DNA of 64,000 nucleotides from Durusdinium trenchii (taxonomy: Eukaryota; Sar; Dinophyceae; Suessiales; Symbiodiniaceae), in assembly GCA_963970005.1 (NCBI GenBank), contig CAXAMN010001436.1:324128-388127 (forward strand), written 5' to 3'. Made by a program: the position numbers and the translations under genes. The notes under the pieces were generated by a model that saw nothing but the letters and a program-made list of their open reading frames with translations, searched no databases and had not been told where the DNA came from. This document shows positions 53,558 to 64,000 of the stretch, one piece after another; the stretch's first letter is position 1; every line of letters begins with the position of its first letter.

Positions 53558-54229
53558 TTTTGGCCTTCTCATTGTTTGACCAGAAAGATCCATAAAGCTC
53601 CTTTCGTTACAAAGAAGGGGTTCCATTAAGACAACATCCAGCTCAAATATATCCAAGTTTGGATTATCTACCATTGCCACGGGACTCAGTAGAATCAGTG
53701 GAGCATTGTAGAACTCTGAGCTTGATAGGATACACTACGGTGAAGGAGCCTGCTACATGTGTTCATGTTTCGGAATTTGGTCGAATTCTGTTGACTGTTG
53801 ACTAAACTGTTTTGCAAGGCTTTGCAAGGCTTTGCAAGCCTGTAAAACCATGAACTTAATGAAGATTAACTTGTCTACTGCGCCAGGTCAGCTCTTTCAG
53901 TGCCAGCCGCAGAGGAGGCCAAACAAGGGTCTATGTTTATAATCATCCACAAGGAGCAAAGGACTGAATACAACTCAAATAAGACCAATGGAAATGCTGG
54001 AAAAGCAGGCTGTGTGCGGTTTCTTCGCACCAGACTTAAGAGATCCATCAAAACCCAGTCTTCCAAATCCCCACTCAAACCGGCGCGAGCGATGCCAATG
54101 ACAATAGCATCAATAGCAGACTGAGGCATAGACATTTTTTGGCCTGCAAAATGATGCCATGTAGAAAAGAGCCGGCTGTGTCAGAGTTCGCTTCATGCGA
54201 AACTGCTCCTTTTGGGGCAGCGGCTTAAG
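53558..54229. other. Stretch with competing frames
   Basis: 53900-54124 (+) and 53875-54135 (minus, 86 codons) are both open and protein-like. Neither has a motif. GGCTTTGCAA is repeated at 53818-53838. Confidence 0.35.
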
Positions 54230-54369
54230 ACATCGTGACAGACGGCGCCCAGGGCCGTGTGACCAAGACCTTGAAGTCTCCAGTCCGTGTCGCCGCGCGC
54301 GCCGTTCGACTCTTCAGGCCGCTGCGTGGGAGACGGACAGCCTGGGAGGTTTGCACAAAGTGGTCGTAA
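54230..54369 (+). CDS. GC-rich coding-like segment, basic, unknown
   Basis: The frame reads IVTDGAQGRVTKTLKSPVRV, then AARAVRLFRPLRGRRTAWE, with TAA at 54367. Most codons end in G or C. The regular Arg spacing is compatible with an amphipathic or calmodulin-binding helix, but this is speculative. The upstream acceptor would be the weak CTTAAG. Confidence 0.35.
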
Positions 54370-54582
54370 GATGTCGTAAGTATTTGTAAGTCACAGGCAC
54401 CTGGTTCTTGAATGTTCTGGACTTATGACAACTCCTGAAATTCTTCAAATCTGCCTCTATACTGGTTTAGCGCTGTTGCTCAGATGACGGGCGGGCTTCC
54501 CCCCGAGGCACTTCCGCGGTAAAAATAGGAAAGTTGTTTAACCGTCGGTCCCCGGTCCAATGCCAAAGGCACGGTTAAAAGA

Positions 54583-54692
54583 TATATATATATAGACACT
54601 GTAAAGATCGAATATGCCACTGTTTTACCGTTGTTCCTGGTATGTGTTAAATAATGTTGAATATATATATATATATAATATATATATATAAT
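54583..54692. repeat. (TA)n microsatellites
   Basis: Two TA runs, near 54583-54594 and 54660-54690, separated by unique sequence. Confidence 0.9.
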
Positions 54693-55793
54693 AAATGATA
54701 ATAATGACCGAAATCCGCGGTCAAACAGAACAAATCCGAACAACATAATCTCACCGGTTTACCTGGGTCTTGCAGCTCGAATTGTTTACTGCAGGCGCTG
54801 TAGAAAAAGGTATTGTTTAACCGAATGTTGAGTAAAAAACAATATGTATCTTGGTTTTGTTGCCGAAACTCGGAATCAAACTGTAAATATTGCCATGTTT
54901 TGGGGCTGGGTGTCGTAGTTTCGAACGGCACGGTTCACTAGAAGCAACTCGACTTGTTTGACCGACACCAGATGTCAGAGAGTAAATATTCATAAATATT
55001 CATGTTACTTTGCGCGGACTTCAAAATTAAATCGAGCATATGTTCTTTAATCGCATTGTCCGAGTCCCTCAGCTATGGATTCTACCGAAAGGAGCTGTTT
55101 CTCTTTTTACCCCCTCAGCTATAGATTTTACCGAAAGGCGCGGTGAACATGGTAAAGAACGATGTTGTATTATGTTGTTTATGTTTTATCGTTTTGCAAC
55201 GGTTTGTCGGCCAATCTTTTTAAACCAAAGATGCAGTAAAAGGAAAACAATGTGTCTTTTGTCGTTTTCTCTGTGGGGGGTGCGAGCGGATATCTCTTAG
55301 CAAAACAACGCGGGCGAACTGGCTTAGAATTGTGGGGATAAAGACGACTTGGGTAGTCAGGGCTGCAATGGTCGCGCTGGTGTTTTGTTCAGGATTCGCG
55401 CCCTCTCCTTTTCCTGTTCTTGTGATGAATTGCGGCATGGCTGAACTCAACGCGGTATATAAAAAACATCATAGAAATAATCCCTGGCAGGCAATGTTTT
55501 CTTATTTGTTCCGGCTGTGTGGCTCAGTTTGGCTGTGTGTCAAGACCAGCACGTTGACTTTTGCGGATGCTTCCCGACTACAGCGATTTGACATTTCAGC
55601 AGCCTCGAGAAGAATCCTGTCAGTTGTGACCCCCTATGGGAGGCATAGCCCAGCACAAGTCAGAGCAGAGATCACTTGGCAGCGAGGGCTACGGGTGTTT
55701 CGGTCTTTGCCCTACAGCGACATGTGATGCAAGTAGCGCTCGCTCGAGTTGTGGTTGTATATGCATTTTATGAAACCACATGATGCCCTTCAG
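54693..55793. other. Stretch without a firm gene
   Basis: CTCAGCTATxGATTyTACCG occurs twice (55068 and 55118), a short direct repeat. Open + frames at 55332-55727 contain hydrophobic pieces but no motif or clear splice pair. Confidence 0.35.
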
Positions 55794-55849
55794 AGGTGCA
55801 AGAACAGAGTCAGTGTTCCCAGCGGATCAGCATGTCCTCCATTGAACTG
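55794..55849 (+). CDS. Candidate exon of the EF-hand gene
   Basis: Bounded by GCCCTTCAG and GTGAGC. It reads VQEQSQCSQRISMSSIEL and ends in phase 0, which matches the phase-0 start of the EF-hand exon at 56091. Confidence 0.4.
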
Positions 55850-56090
55850 GTGAGCAGGGTTTCTTTTGGAATATGGCATGAGTGTAGGCAACTTGCCAGT
55901 TGCGGGAATACTGACTTGTTCACCTCAATACCACGCGCATGTGTTTCTTCATTCTGAAGCGCCTCCTCAACTGACAATATGTTGAATCATACAGCATTTG
56001 CGCAAGTTTGAAGCCTGATGACGGCCAAGTTGGGCCTGCTCGATCACCCACATCCACTCATTTGTTGGAGGGCACTTGCGATTGTTCCAG

Positions 56091-56164
56091 CTGGGCTGCT
56101 TAGGCGAGCAATTTGAGATTGAGCAGATCTTCAGCAGCCTGGATATCAACAACAACGAGGAGGT
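56091..56164 (+). CDS. EF-hand-like exon 1
   Basis: Bounded by GATTGTTCCAG and GTAAGT. It reads LGCLGEQFEIEQIFSSLDIN and then NNEEV. The helix followed by D-I-N-N-N-E-E-V matches the start of a calcium-binding EF-hand loop (Asp1, Asn3, Asn5, hydrophobic at position 8), although the usual Gly6 is Glu. The remainder of the loop should be on the next exon. Domain call moderately secure, protein unknown. Confidence 0.55.
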
Positions 56165-56383
56165 GTAAGTATTGATCCAGCACTGTTCCTTGTGACTGAC
56201 GATCAAGTCTTCATGATGCTGATCAAGACGTACAGTGTGCCAATCCTCAAAAAGGCTGTAGAATCATGTTGAACCCATATTCAAGAGGAACATGTTGCTC
56301 ATAAAGTAAAAGACTAACGTAGAAGGCCAATCTTCAGCCTGATTTTATTCCACCTTCTATGCATGTCTTGTGTCTTTGTTTAG

Positions 56384-56496
56384 TGTTCAACCAAAACCGG
56401 AGCCACCACCGGAAGGTGATGCTCCAAGACCTTGCTGCTCATTGGAAGGCGCCGGAGAGTGGGAAGACTGACCGTTGCAAGCTTTGCAATGGAAAA
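56384..56496 (+). CDS. Candidate exon with CxxC
   Basis: Bounded by TTTGTTTAG and GTGAGT. It reads FNQNRSHHRKVMLQDLAAHW, then KAPESGKTDRCKLCNGK. The CKLC pair could bind metal but is isolated. Its start phase does not fit the donor of the EF-hand exon at 56091, so it may belong to another transcript or use another acceptor. Confidence 0.42.
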
Positions 56497-56719
56497 GTGA
56501 GTCTTTTGGGCCATCCAACTTTGCAGGAAATAACCTATAGTTATAGTCTTCCAACTCTGTTCCAACTTGTGCAAGAAGACTTTGCGACTGCAGTGAAAAA
56601 TTAGAAGATAATAAACCCTTCTTTGGGTAGATTCTAAACGATACTTGCCTAGTTCTACATGACAAGTCAATATCACGTTCCCCTTACTAGGCAGACCTGG
56701 CCTCAGTTCCCCGACAACC

Positions 56720-56941
56720 TTGGAGGCAATGGGCTTTTCTCATGCCATGGACTCTGCGGAGAAGTTGTTGGCCAGCATCGACTACGATGGTGGCCACCCA
56801 AATCTTGCTGCTTCAGGGCAACAACTGAGTTCTCTTACAAAAGTTGGCGTCATGTTAGCCTGTTGTGCGCTTGCTGCTGGTTGCTTTACGGACGAGTTTC
56901 GCAATATGCCAAAAGGGAGATGTGTCCGTTATCGATGGTGA
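56720..56941 (+). CDS. Candidate exon, unknown
   Basis: The frame reads LEAMGFSHAMDSAEKLLASI, then DYDGGHPNLAASGQ. The first 40 codons are convincing; the rest probably runs into intron. A longer overlapping frame (56659-57048) is Cys/Arg-rich and less likely. Confidence 0.35.
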   Translation: MEAMGFSHAMDSAEKLLASIDYDGGHPNLAASGQQLSSLTKVGVMLACCALAAGCFTDEFRNMPKGRCVRYRW

Positions 56942-57828
56942 AGCTCGGCTTGGCCTCGGCCCCCCCAGAACGCCCGTATTTGGGCGCACATGATCGGCCA
57001 GAACGCCCATATCGCTCAATGTCCAGACAGAAAATCCTTCGACCGTAACTGGATACCTCGGTACCCCGGGACCGAACGGTACCTCGACAATCAACGGAGA
57101 CCGAGGGAGCGGACAGCTCACCTGGAGCAAGTTCCAAGCTGTGGCCGCGCTGGCCTGGAAGCTCAGGGATTCGGATGGATGCACGATGGGTCAGAACACT
57201 GGCTCCCCAATTCACACAGTTTTAGCTACGGGAAGGATCTTGTTTCGAAGGTCCCGTGCACCTTGTTGAAGGCAAGATCTCCCATGTGACCGTGTGCATG
57301 CAAAAGGGTCGGCTTTTTTTTGCCCATGGAAGGCTTGTATAACCACACCATGCCGGAAGGCTTTTAATGCAGGTACTCAATGGGGCGGAACGGTTCGCGA
57401 TGGTTTTCGGATCTACACTGTCGTTTTCTGATCGTTTTCTGGACCAAGGCCACGTCGGTGAAGGGGCGGATCTGGCAAGTTTGTTGGGACCAACTTCGGG
57501 ACGAACGGCAGAGAAGTCGATGCATCACTTAGGGGTGTACCCAGGTCAAAGCAGCTCAGCTACTGTAGTGCGTAGAAAGGCGAGCCCTTTGTGAATTCAA
57601 AAGGCTGTGGCCAAAGTATCAAGCTTTGTAGATTGTAGATACACATTTTGAGGTACAGTGTACTGTATGAAAGAGACCGGTGTATGAAAATATGTATAAA
57701 CAGAGAGAGATTCTAGTAGTGAGAGCCCCAACCAATGTTACTCTCATACACAGAAAAGGTATGAGCGCTGCTTCACAAAAAGCAGCGTGGGCAAAAACAA
57801 ACACTTCGTCATTGTGATTGTTCGCCAG

Positions 57829-57900
57829 GGACGAGGAGGATGAAGACTATCGTTTGCTCTTTCGCCTCATTGACCGGAACCAGGATGGGAGGAGAAGCCG
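57829..57900 (+). CDS. EF-hand-like exon 2
   Basis: After TTGTTCGCCAG the frame reads DEEDEDYRLLFRLIDRNQDG. LFRLID followed by D-R-N-Q-D-G is a near-perfect EF-hand helix and loop start (Asp1, Asn3, Asp5, Gly6). The residues after DG (RRSRPT) lack the Glu expected at loop position 12, so the exon probably ends near the DG codons, possibly at a non-canonical donor. Together with 56091 this suggests a paired EF-hand calcium sensor or a channel regulatory domain. Confidence 0.6.
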
Positions 57901-60034
57901 CCCCACCACAGACTCCACGGTACTCCACAACAGTCCCATGGAATCTACGATGCAGGATTACGGTCTTCGAAATTGCCAGTTGGTTGGAAGGCATGAAGAG
58001 TGGCTACAGCCTAAGCCGTGAACATGTGTGATTTCTCATCGGAACAAACACTTTGAAAGATGTAGAGACCCCGATTTGCCACAAGTCGTCCGATGCTTCC
58101 CAGGCATGACAGAAGTGGATGTGGCTAGCTTGCTGTATCAGCATTTTGGTCAGGCAGCATTGTACCGGCCGTTGCGATGATTGATTTGAGTTGATTTGAC
58201 ATTCAGTAGTAGGTTTTGGTTTGCCAGGCCAAACCATCTGTAGTTGCGGGCTGAGTTGGCGACTTTATCATGTTTTTTCTTTAGTGATTGGAAGTGCATG
58301 TCAGATGACAGGACTCTCAACATCTCTCAACCAGATTGGCAACGGAACACCATCGAGCATGGTTGAATGATTGAACTCAGGACACGGACGAGTTTGCACG
58401 ATGGATCGCATCCATCGGTTTGCCCCAGAAAGGAGAGAGGTGTTGCCACCGGTTTTTCGTGTAGCAGTCGAGTTGTAGATTTGAGGTTTGCAAACAGATT
58501 CATGCCATTCCAAAGAAGTGTATGCATGGGTTGTGGGTTGTGAATTAGCTAAGACCACGTGAATCCAAAGCATGCCTTACCCTTTGCCAAGGAGGCCATG
58601 GCAGTCATGGTTCTCACTGAGCGAAGAGAATTCCGACGCCTGTCAAAGTTTCTTTGTATCTCCTGTGAGGGGGCCTAATGAATGCATATGAAGACTGTTG
58701 AGAAGAATGGCAGGCAACTGCCTCAGTTCTTTATTTTGAGATAGACTTAGATCCTGCTTGTGCAACAGAACTAGTGGGGCCCGGAGATCCTGGACATCAA
58801 AAAAGACTCCTGCAGTGCTGAGCTTTGCCCATTTGGCCTCCTGAAGCGGGGATGGAGAAGAATCACAGGTTTGTTTGCAATATCCTGCAATCTATAGCTG
58901 CCCAAAGCATGGCAGCTGGGGTGGCCGCTCCATTTCCTCAACGGCATAGAGGCCGCTGCGGCATCAAAGGTTTGATTGACTTCAGCAGTTTGCAGAGGTA
59001 AATTTGAAGAAGCTACACTCCGAACAAGGGTTTTTTGATCTGAGTTCTTGCAAGAACTGGGTTTCAAAAGAGTCGTGAGGCTTTGATTTAGCTGTTTGCC
59101 AACAGCTGAAATATCAGATGCAGCCACAGGCTCAAATCTTAACCCGTTTTACCGCCACCCGATCCCCGGCAAATGTCAGGCATCTCGGACGAAGCGACAA
59201 ATGTGCTGCGCGATGGACAAGACTAAACTCCAAATTTATATTCCTTTTTGTTTGCCTCTTGGACAATTTGGGCAAATGGGCATTGAAACAAAACCGTGGC
59301 TGCAATATAGACGAGCTGGTGCCGACGATTTGAATGGTTGCTAAGCAATTTGGACCCAGTGGCGAGAAAAGAAGCAACTCGCCAGGAGTCCTTAGACGTG
59401 TTGCCTTGCTCCTTTTGCCCCTTGTGCCGGCTCTTGCAGAGGACATTTGACCTTAGGAGTGGTTCCACCTTGCAGGGCCCAACCGCATTTTACAAAAACA
59501 AAACTAGATTCTCTTCAGGTTTCTTTGCAGAAGCTTAGCAACGGAGTGGATGACTGGATTCATTCGATAGGCTTGGGGGGCCTTTGTTTGACCAGCTTTT
59601 GAGAAATTGTTGAAAAATGATGGAAAAAAACATCGCGAATCCGTGAAGAAAGAACAAAGACCCGGAAGGGCCCTGCGTCCGATCTTCGCGCGTCCTAACT
59701 TGAAGATCTTCGTGCGTCCCCGCAGACTACGCCGGCAGTCCACGGCCAGGAGTGCGCCTCACCTGTGGGCTCCATCGGCACGGTGTTGATTCAAGAACGT
59801 CGGGGCCTGTGTTGGGTTGAAGACCGTGTCGGGTTTGTCCCAAAAAGGGTTGGACATGCAGGTGAATCGTTCAGACAGGATTCTCCGACAGAAGAGTAAA
59901 GAGGACCATGTATGTTGACCACATGTGGTCCAGTACAGCTGCCAGGCCGGTTTCAAGTAGTGCAGCTTCGTGTTTTCTTTGAAGGCAGTCTATTCGTGAC
60001 AAAGTGAAGAATTCCAGAGTTGTCTTCTCATCAG
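57901..60034. other. Stretch without a firm gene
   Basis: Open frames on both strands (for example 58771-59127 minus, 118 codons; 59096-59344 plus) lack motifs and splice-bounded structure. Confidence 0.35.
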
Positions 60035-60136
60035 TTCAAAAGTGATCTTGATGAAGTTGGAGGTACAAACCAGAAGGCTGCTGCCATCCCACCTCCTCCA
60101 CCGACTGAGGGCGGAGGCCGAGGATGCTTGCACTAG
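60035..60136 (+). CDS. Candidate exon, Pro/Gly-rich end
   Basis: After TCTTCTCATCAG the frame reads FKSDLDEVGGTNQKAAAIPP, then PPPTEGGGRG, with TAG at 60134. It is a good frame with a poly-Pro/Gly linker. It probably precedes the next two exons, but no donor leaving two bases was identified. Confidence 0.42.
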   Translation, partial: FKSDLDEVGGTNQKAAAIPPPPPTEGGGRGCLH

Positions 60137-60251
60137 ACCCAAAGATATCGAAAGTGTTTATTGTATGTTATTGTTATTGGGTTGTTATTTATTGCTGTAT
60201 GTGTTATGTACTCATACCTTCAAAGAGTGATTTTGCCACTTTGGCCTGCAG

Positions 60252-60380
60252 GGTTTCTGAAGCTGTATTGATGGCCGTTGAAGCTGGGGTTACATTACTC
60301 AGAGTTACTAAATTGGAGTGCTCAATCGCGGGCAAGTGCCAGGTCCGGATTCTCCAGGATACCTGTCCCTTGGCTGAATT
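60252..60380 (+). CDS. Candidate internal exon A of a two-exon in-phase pair
   Basis: Bounded by TTGGCCTGCAG and GTGAGT. It reads VSEAVLMAVEAGVTLLRVTK, then LECSIAGKCQVRILQDTCPL and ends after two bases of a codon. The next exon supplies the third base. Three Cys suggest an extracellular or secreted context. No family is recognised. Confidence 0.6.
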
Positions 60381-60523
60381 GTGAGTACGCACAGCTTTCT
60401 TCCAAGGGTTCGTTGGATAGCCGGGTTGCTTGCAGAAGTAGGTGAAGAGTTGGAGATGTTCAAGGAGTGGCTCAGGGATTCCTAAATGCTGCGCCTGACC
60501 CATTTTCTTGTTGATGCTGCCAG

Positions 60524-60617
60524 GGCGCCGGAGACAACAACGGAGAACGTTGGCTGCAAAAAGCAGTTCATTATTCATGATGGTGCTTCCAGACAACATG
60601 TTACCACTGTGCAGAAG
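60524..60617 (+). CDS. Candidate internal exon B, in phase with exon A
   Basis: Bounded by GATGCTGCCAG and GTGAGA. Joined to exon A in phase it reads APETTTENVGCKKQFIIHDG, then ASRQHVTTVQK, ending in phase 0. The matched phases and consensus sites make this the best-supported intron in the window (60381-60523, 143 bases). Confidence 0.6.
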
Positions 60618-62149
60618 GTGAGATCAGTTGACTTTTCCTTTAAGGAAACCGAACGCCACACTGGCAGCCAGCACAACAGCTTCGCAGGCACTCTCTGAGC
60701 CTTTTAGGGTCAGTGGCTCTTGTTGAGTAGGGTATGTCCGCTCAGTTCCACTTCGGTCCTGGTCTGGCGACCACGCTTCGGCCGCGAACGATTAGCGACT
60801 TCAGCGACTAGCCGTAGCCGCTTAGCCTTCGCAGAGGTTATTTGAGGTTGGTCTCTGAACTGTGCTCCCATGGCCGCCTGAAGTGACGAAAGTGAATAGG
60901 GGGTTGCCGTATCCCCTAAGCCGACTGACAGCTTTGGTGAGGGAACTGCTAAAAGTTTTGAATGATAGAAGCTGCATCACGCAGAACTTGTGTAGCCGGC
61001 ACTACCGGCCATTCCTTTGCGCTTCTGAGAAGCACGCTGTGAAGACGGAGTAAGCTCTTGCAGAAATTGGAAGAGCCCATTCAAGAGGGGAGATAGAGAA
61101 GTTCAGCTGTGATGTGATGTAAGTGCCCAGTGTAAATGGAGCCACTGGAACTTGGAGAAAAGGCTTCGGTAGACAGAATAGAAGACACCGCTTGCAACAG
61201 CTGATTGGAGATTTACATTCCGGAGAGCTTTATTCGGGGTAACTTAATCATATACAAAAAGATCACATATGTTGTTTTGTGTTGGGAACGCCTGACACAA
61301 TGCCCATCCATGTGAAATAAACTACTGTACGCTAATGTTTATTTCATGTCGTGTGTCTGGTGTCACTGACGTGGTTCAGTTGACAAGATCCGGACACAAG
61401 GCGACGACCCACAGCGCAAACCACAGCCTCAAGGAGCAAAGTGGGAAGCAAATCCAATTGGTTGAGCACCAAAGATGTGACGCGTGTCCTCTAGTCAGCT
61501 TTCACATTGGAATAGATCAGCATCAACTATCACAGGAACTCAGACATAGGGGAGGAGGTCCAATGACATGTAGACTGTAGACAAGGTTCGGTGATCGGGT
61601 TGCGCCAATCCTCAGAAGGGAAGAAGCAAAACCCTTACGGCAAAGACAGGACTCTTACACATTCGAGCAAAGGCTCCTTCTACCATGGCAGTTGTCGGTT
61701 TATTCATCCAATTTGTTTTTGCGTGATCATATTTGAGCCAATTGAAGTAAACGGGTGTGTAGAGATCGTGTTTTTGTTCGGTTGACAGAAAGGATGGACA
61801 TCATCACTTGATATGGGTGTGGGTCGAAACCGCATAATCCTGATTGACAAACAAATATCATCTAAAAGAAATCCGTATTATGTTTTGAGATGTTTTGAGA
61901 TCATTTCGAGCCTGGATGCTTGTCTTGCCGGAGGAGAAGTCAAGCTGTTCAACACTTTCCACGTGGGCGTTTGCAGTGACGTCGGTTGGGAACCTGAGAG
62001 GAGAGAGGTTGCACTGTGATAAAGGTGTTTCTACGAAAAACACACTTGCAATGCAGCAGAGCCAAAACCCAACAACCTCGGCAACCTGCAGCATTCAGAC
62101 TGTGCCAAGGTGTGGTTGCTGTTGCACTGAATCATTGCCGATCATTGAG
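60618..62149. other. Stretch with weak coding signals
   Basis: 60862-61053 and 61335-61580 on the + strand are open and moderately protein-like, possibly further exons of the gene at 60.0-60.6 kb. Neither has a motif. Confidence 0.3.
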
Positions 62150-62450
62150 ATTCATCAAAGGATGAGATCAGATGATAAATATATATCAATATTCCCATTC
62201 TACAAAATAATTTCCATCTATATAATATCATATAATAATTTGTGTAATATTATGACAACGTAAATTTTAAATAAAGAAATGATATAGAAAAAAAAATATA
62301 TTAACAATTTGAATATAATTAAAGCATTTGTGTTAAAATATAATTAATATTTAATATAGTTAAAATATATAAGTTAAAGAAAAATTAATAAAGAAATATA
62401 TAATATATTAATTAGACGACGAGTGGCTCGAAAGTTTTTTTTTTTATTAC
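62150..62450. other. Very AT-rich island
   Basis: Composition falls abruptly (8 G/C in the 60 bases 62281-62340). It consists of ATATAATTAAT-type runs with no ORF. It separates ordinary sequence from the terminal satellites. Confidence 0.85.
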
Positions 62451-62459
62451 GTAGGAAGT

Positions 62460-62700
62460 TAGGAAGTTAGAGTGCGAGTTATTTGTTAAGTGTGTAGTGT
62501 TAAGTCGAGAGGTAGTGTGTGGGTCTTTGTGTGTGTACTTATGTCCGTGTGGGTATATGAGTCTTTGTTTATGTGCGTGTCCGAGTAAGTTGCGGTAGTG
62601 TATGGGTCTTTGTGTGTGAGTTTTTGTTTGTGTGTGTATGTTTATGTCTGTTATTGGTCAAGATTTTCTCTGTGTATATACTGAATGAATTTGCACGTAG
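62460..62700 (+). repeat. TG-rich degenerate repeat
   Basis: GGGTCTTTGTGTGTG, GTATATGAGTCTTTG and GTATGGGTCTTTGTGTG recur with drift. TAGGAAGTTAGGAAGTTAG starts the block. Confidence 0.6.
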
Positions 62701-62750
62701 GCCTTTTAAATCCCCTATGGCGGCTAAGCGATAATAGTCTAACTTATCGT

Positions 62751-63708
62751 TACGTATTAAAGTTGTATTATTAAGTCGCTAATTCTTATTTTCTAGTTCC
62801 CTAGTTATTCCGTATATTATAGTTGTATTATAAAGTCGCTAGTATTTATTTTTTAGGTTTATAGACACTTCGCGTACTAAAGTTGTATTATAAAGTCGCT
62901 AATTCTTAGCTTTTAGCTGCATAGATTGCTTTACGTACTAAAGTTGTATTACCAAGTCGCTAATTCTTAGTTTTTATCTTCTAGTTCCCTAATTATTCCG
63001 CGTACTAAATTTATACTATAAAATCGCTAATTCTTAGCTTCTAACTCCCCAGATTGCTCCGCGTATTTAAGTTGTATTAGAAATTCGTTAGTTTTTAGCT
63101 TCTAGCTCCACAGCTACTCCGCGTATTAAAGTTGTATTATAAAGTCGCTAGTGCCAATCTTCTAACTCCCTAGATACTCCGCGTATTCAAGTTGTACTAC
63201 CCACTCGCTAGTTCTTATTTTCCTAGTCCCTAGCTACTCCGCGTGTTATAGTTGTACTATTACGTCGCTAATTCTTAGCTTCTAGCTCCCCAACTACTCC
63301 GCGTACTAAAGTTGTACTATAAAGTTACCAGTTCTTAGCTTCTAACTCCCTAGATACTCCGCGTATATAAGTTGTACTACCTACTCGCTAATTCTTATCT
63401 TCCCACTCCCTAGCTACTCCGCGTACTATAGTTGTACTACCACGTCGCCAGTTCTTAGCTTCTAGCTCCCCAACTACTCCGCGTATTAAAGTTGTACTAC
63501 AAAGTCACTAATTCTTAGCTTCTAGCTCCCCAGATACTCCGCGTACATAAGTTGTACTACTCACTCGCTAGTTCTTATCTTCCCACTCCCTAGCTACTCC
63601 GCGTACTACAGTTGTACTACTACGTCGCCAGTTCTTAGCTTCCAGCTCCCCAGCTACTCCGCGTACTAAAGTTGTACTACAAAGTCACCAGTTCTCAGCT
63701 TCCAGCTC
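62751..63708 (+). repeat. 60-bp satellite with 180-bp higher-order repeat
   Basis: About 16 monomers of 60 bp share GTACTAxAGTTGTACTA, GTCGCTAxTTCTTAGCTTC and CCCTAGxTACTCCGC. From 63121 three monomer types alternate strictly: type A (63121, 63301, 63481, 63661; AAAGT after GTTGTA), type B (63181, 63361, 63541; xCACTCGC with TTCCCACTCCC) and type C (63241, 63421, 63601; TATAG/ACAG start with TACGTCGC). Same-type copies resemble one another more than their neighbours. G+C rises from 17/60 (62821-62880) to 32/60 (63601-63660). Confidence 0.95.
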
Positions 63709-64000
63709 TCGACACGCACGATCTCCGCAGAGGGTTGCGCGGGCAGTCGGCAAATCGCGCTCTCGCCTGCATTTCGCACACTCGACACGCACGATCTCCG
63801 CAGAGGGTTGCGCGGGCACCCGGCGAATCGCACTCTCGCCTGCATTTCGCGCACCCGACACGCACGATCTCCGCAGAGGGTTGCGCGGGCAGCCGGCAAA
63901 TCGCACTCTCGCCTGCATTTCGCGCACTCGACACGCACGATCTCCGCAGAGGGTTGCGCGGGCACCCGGCAAATCGCACTCTCGCCTGCATTTCGCGCAC
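63709..64000 (+). repeat. 73-bp GC-rich satellite, about four copies, runs off the window
   Basis: GACACGCACGATCTCCGCAG starts at 63711, 63784, 63857 and 63930, exact steps of 73. It switches directly from the 60-bp satellite at about 63708. All three minus-strand frames are open across it, giving a 73-residue period (with ECAKCRREC), a consequence of a stop-free unit. Confidence 0.96.

Noticed and set aside
63711-64000. 73-bp units as tRNA genes because of their length
   Set aside because: No T-loop GGTTCGAxxCC box, no cloverleaf and no anticodon arm on either strand.

Overview
The window looks like nuclear DNA of a dinoflagellate, most likely a Symbiodiniaceae-type alga. This rests on overall style, not on a marker gene: coding-like stretches are short and scattered between long non-coding tracts, many are bounded by AG acceptors and GT donors, tandem repeats are abundant, and short dispersed families (CTAGTAGC-type and GGTTGGAGGCCATCGC-type) recur over tens of kb. 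No rRNA, tRNA, complete spliced-leader sequence, prokaryotic operon or CRISPR array was seen. Two 10-N runs at 5484 and 24052 are assembly gaps inside tandem repeats.

1-5.9 kb is a decayed Penelope-like retroelement. An 891-codon ORF (2140-4815) carries an N-terminal GIY-YIG-like nuclease and a reverse transcriptase whose motif C reads YVDN. The upstream part is split over two frames and an in-frame TGA. The C-terminal part continues in the -1 frame to 4931. Three copies of a strongly base-paired non-coding unit follow. 7.0-10 kb holds a broken ankyrin gene and a 1,013-bp Merlin/ISXO2-type DNA transposon with terminal inverted repeats, an 8-bp target duplication and a preserved empty site in a neighbouring repeat copy.

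10-33 kb is gene-poor. It has scattered exon-like pieces (kelch-like, zinc-finger-like, membrane-helix), a 300-345-bp repeat array (22.1-23.2 kb), a ~430-bp array (23.5-25.1 kb), a degenerate ACGGTTTTT-rich family and a coding-like inverted repeat (31.6/32.1 kb). 33.96-36.36 kb is a cluster of unrelated arrays: a 13-bp minisatellite, a 52-bp repeat, a CTGCGCCTGCCACGA family and a 10-bp repeat.

36.5-62 kb has most of the plausible exons, nearly all on the + strand: kelch pieces, membrane helices, a Glu/Arg/Gln-rich coiled coil, two EF-hand-like exons (56.1 and 57.8 kb) and three exon-like segments at 60.0-60.6 kb, two of which join in phase. These are probably several intron-rich genes whose complete structures cannot be assembled by eye. 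62.15 kb to the end is an AT-rich island followed by a 60-bp satellite with a 180-bp higher-order period and then a GC-rich 73-bp satellite that runs off the window.
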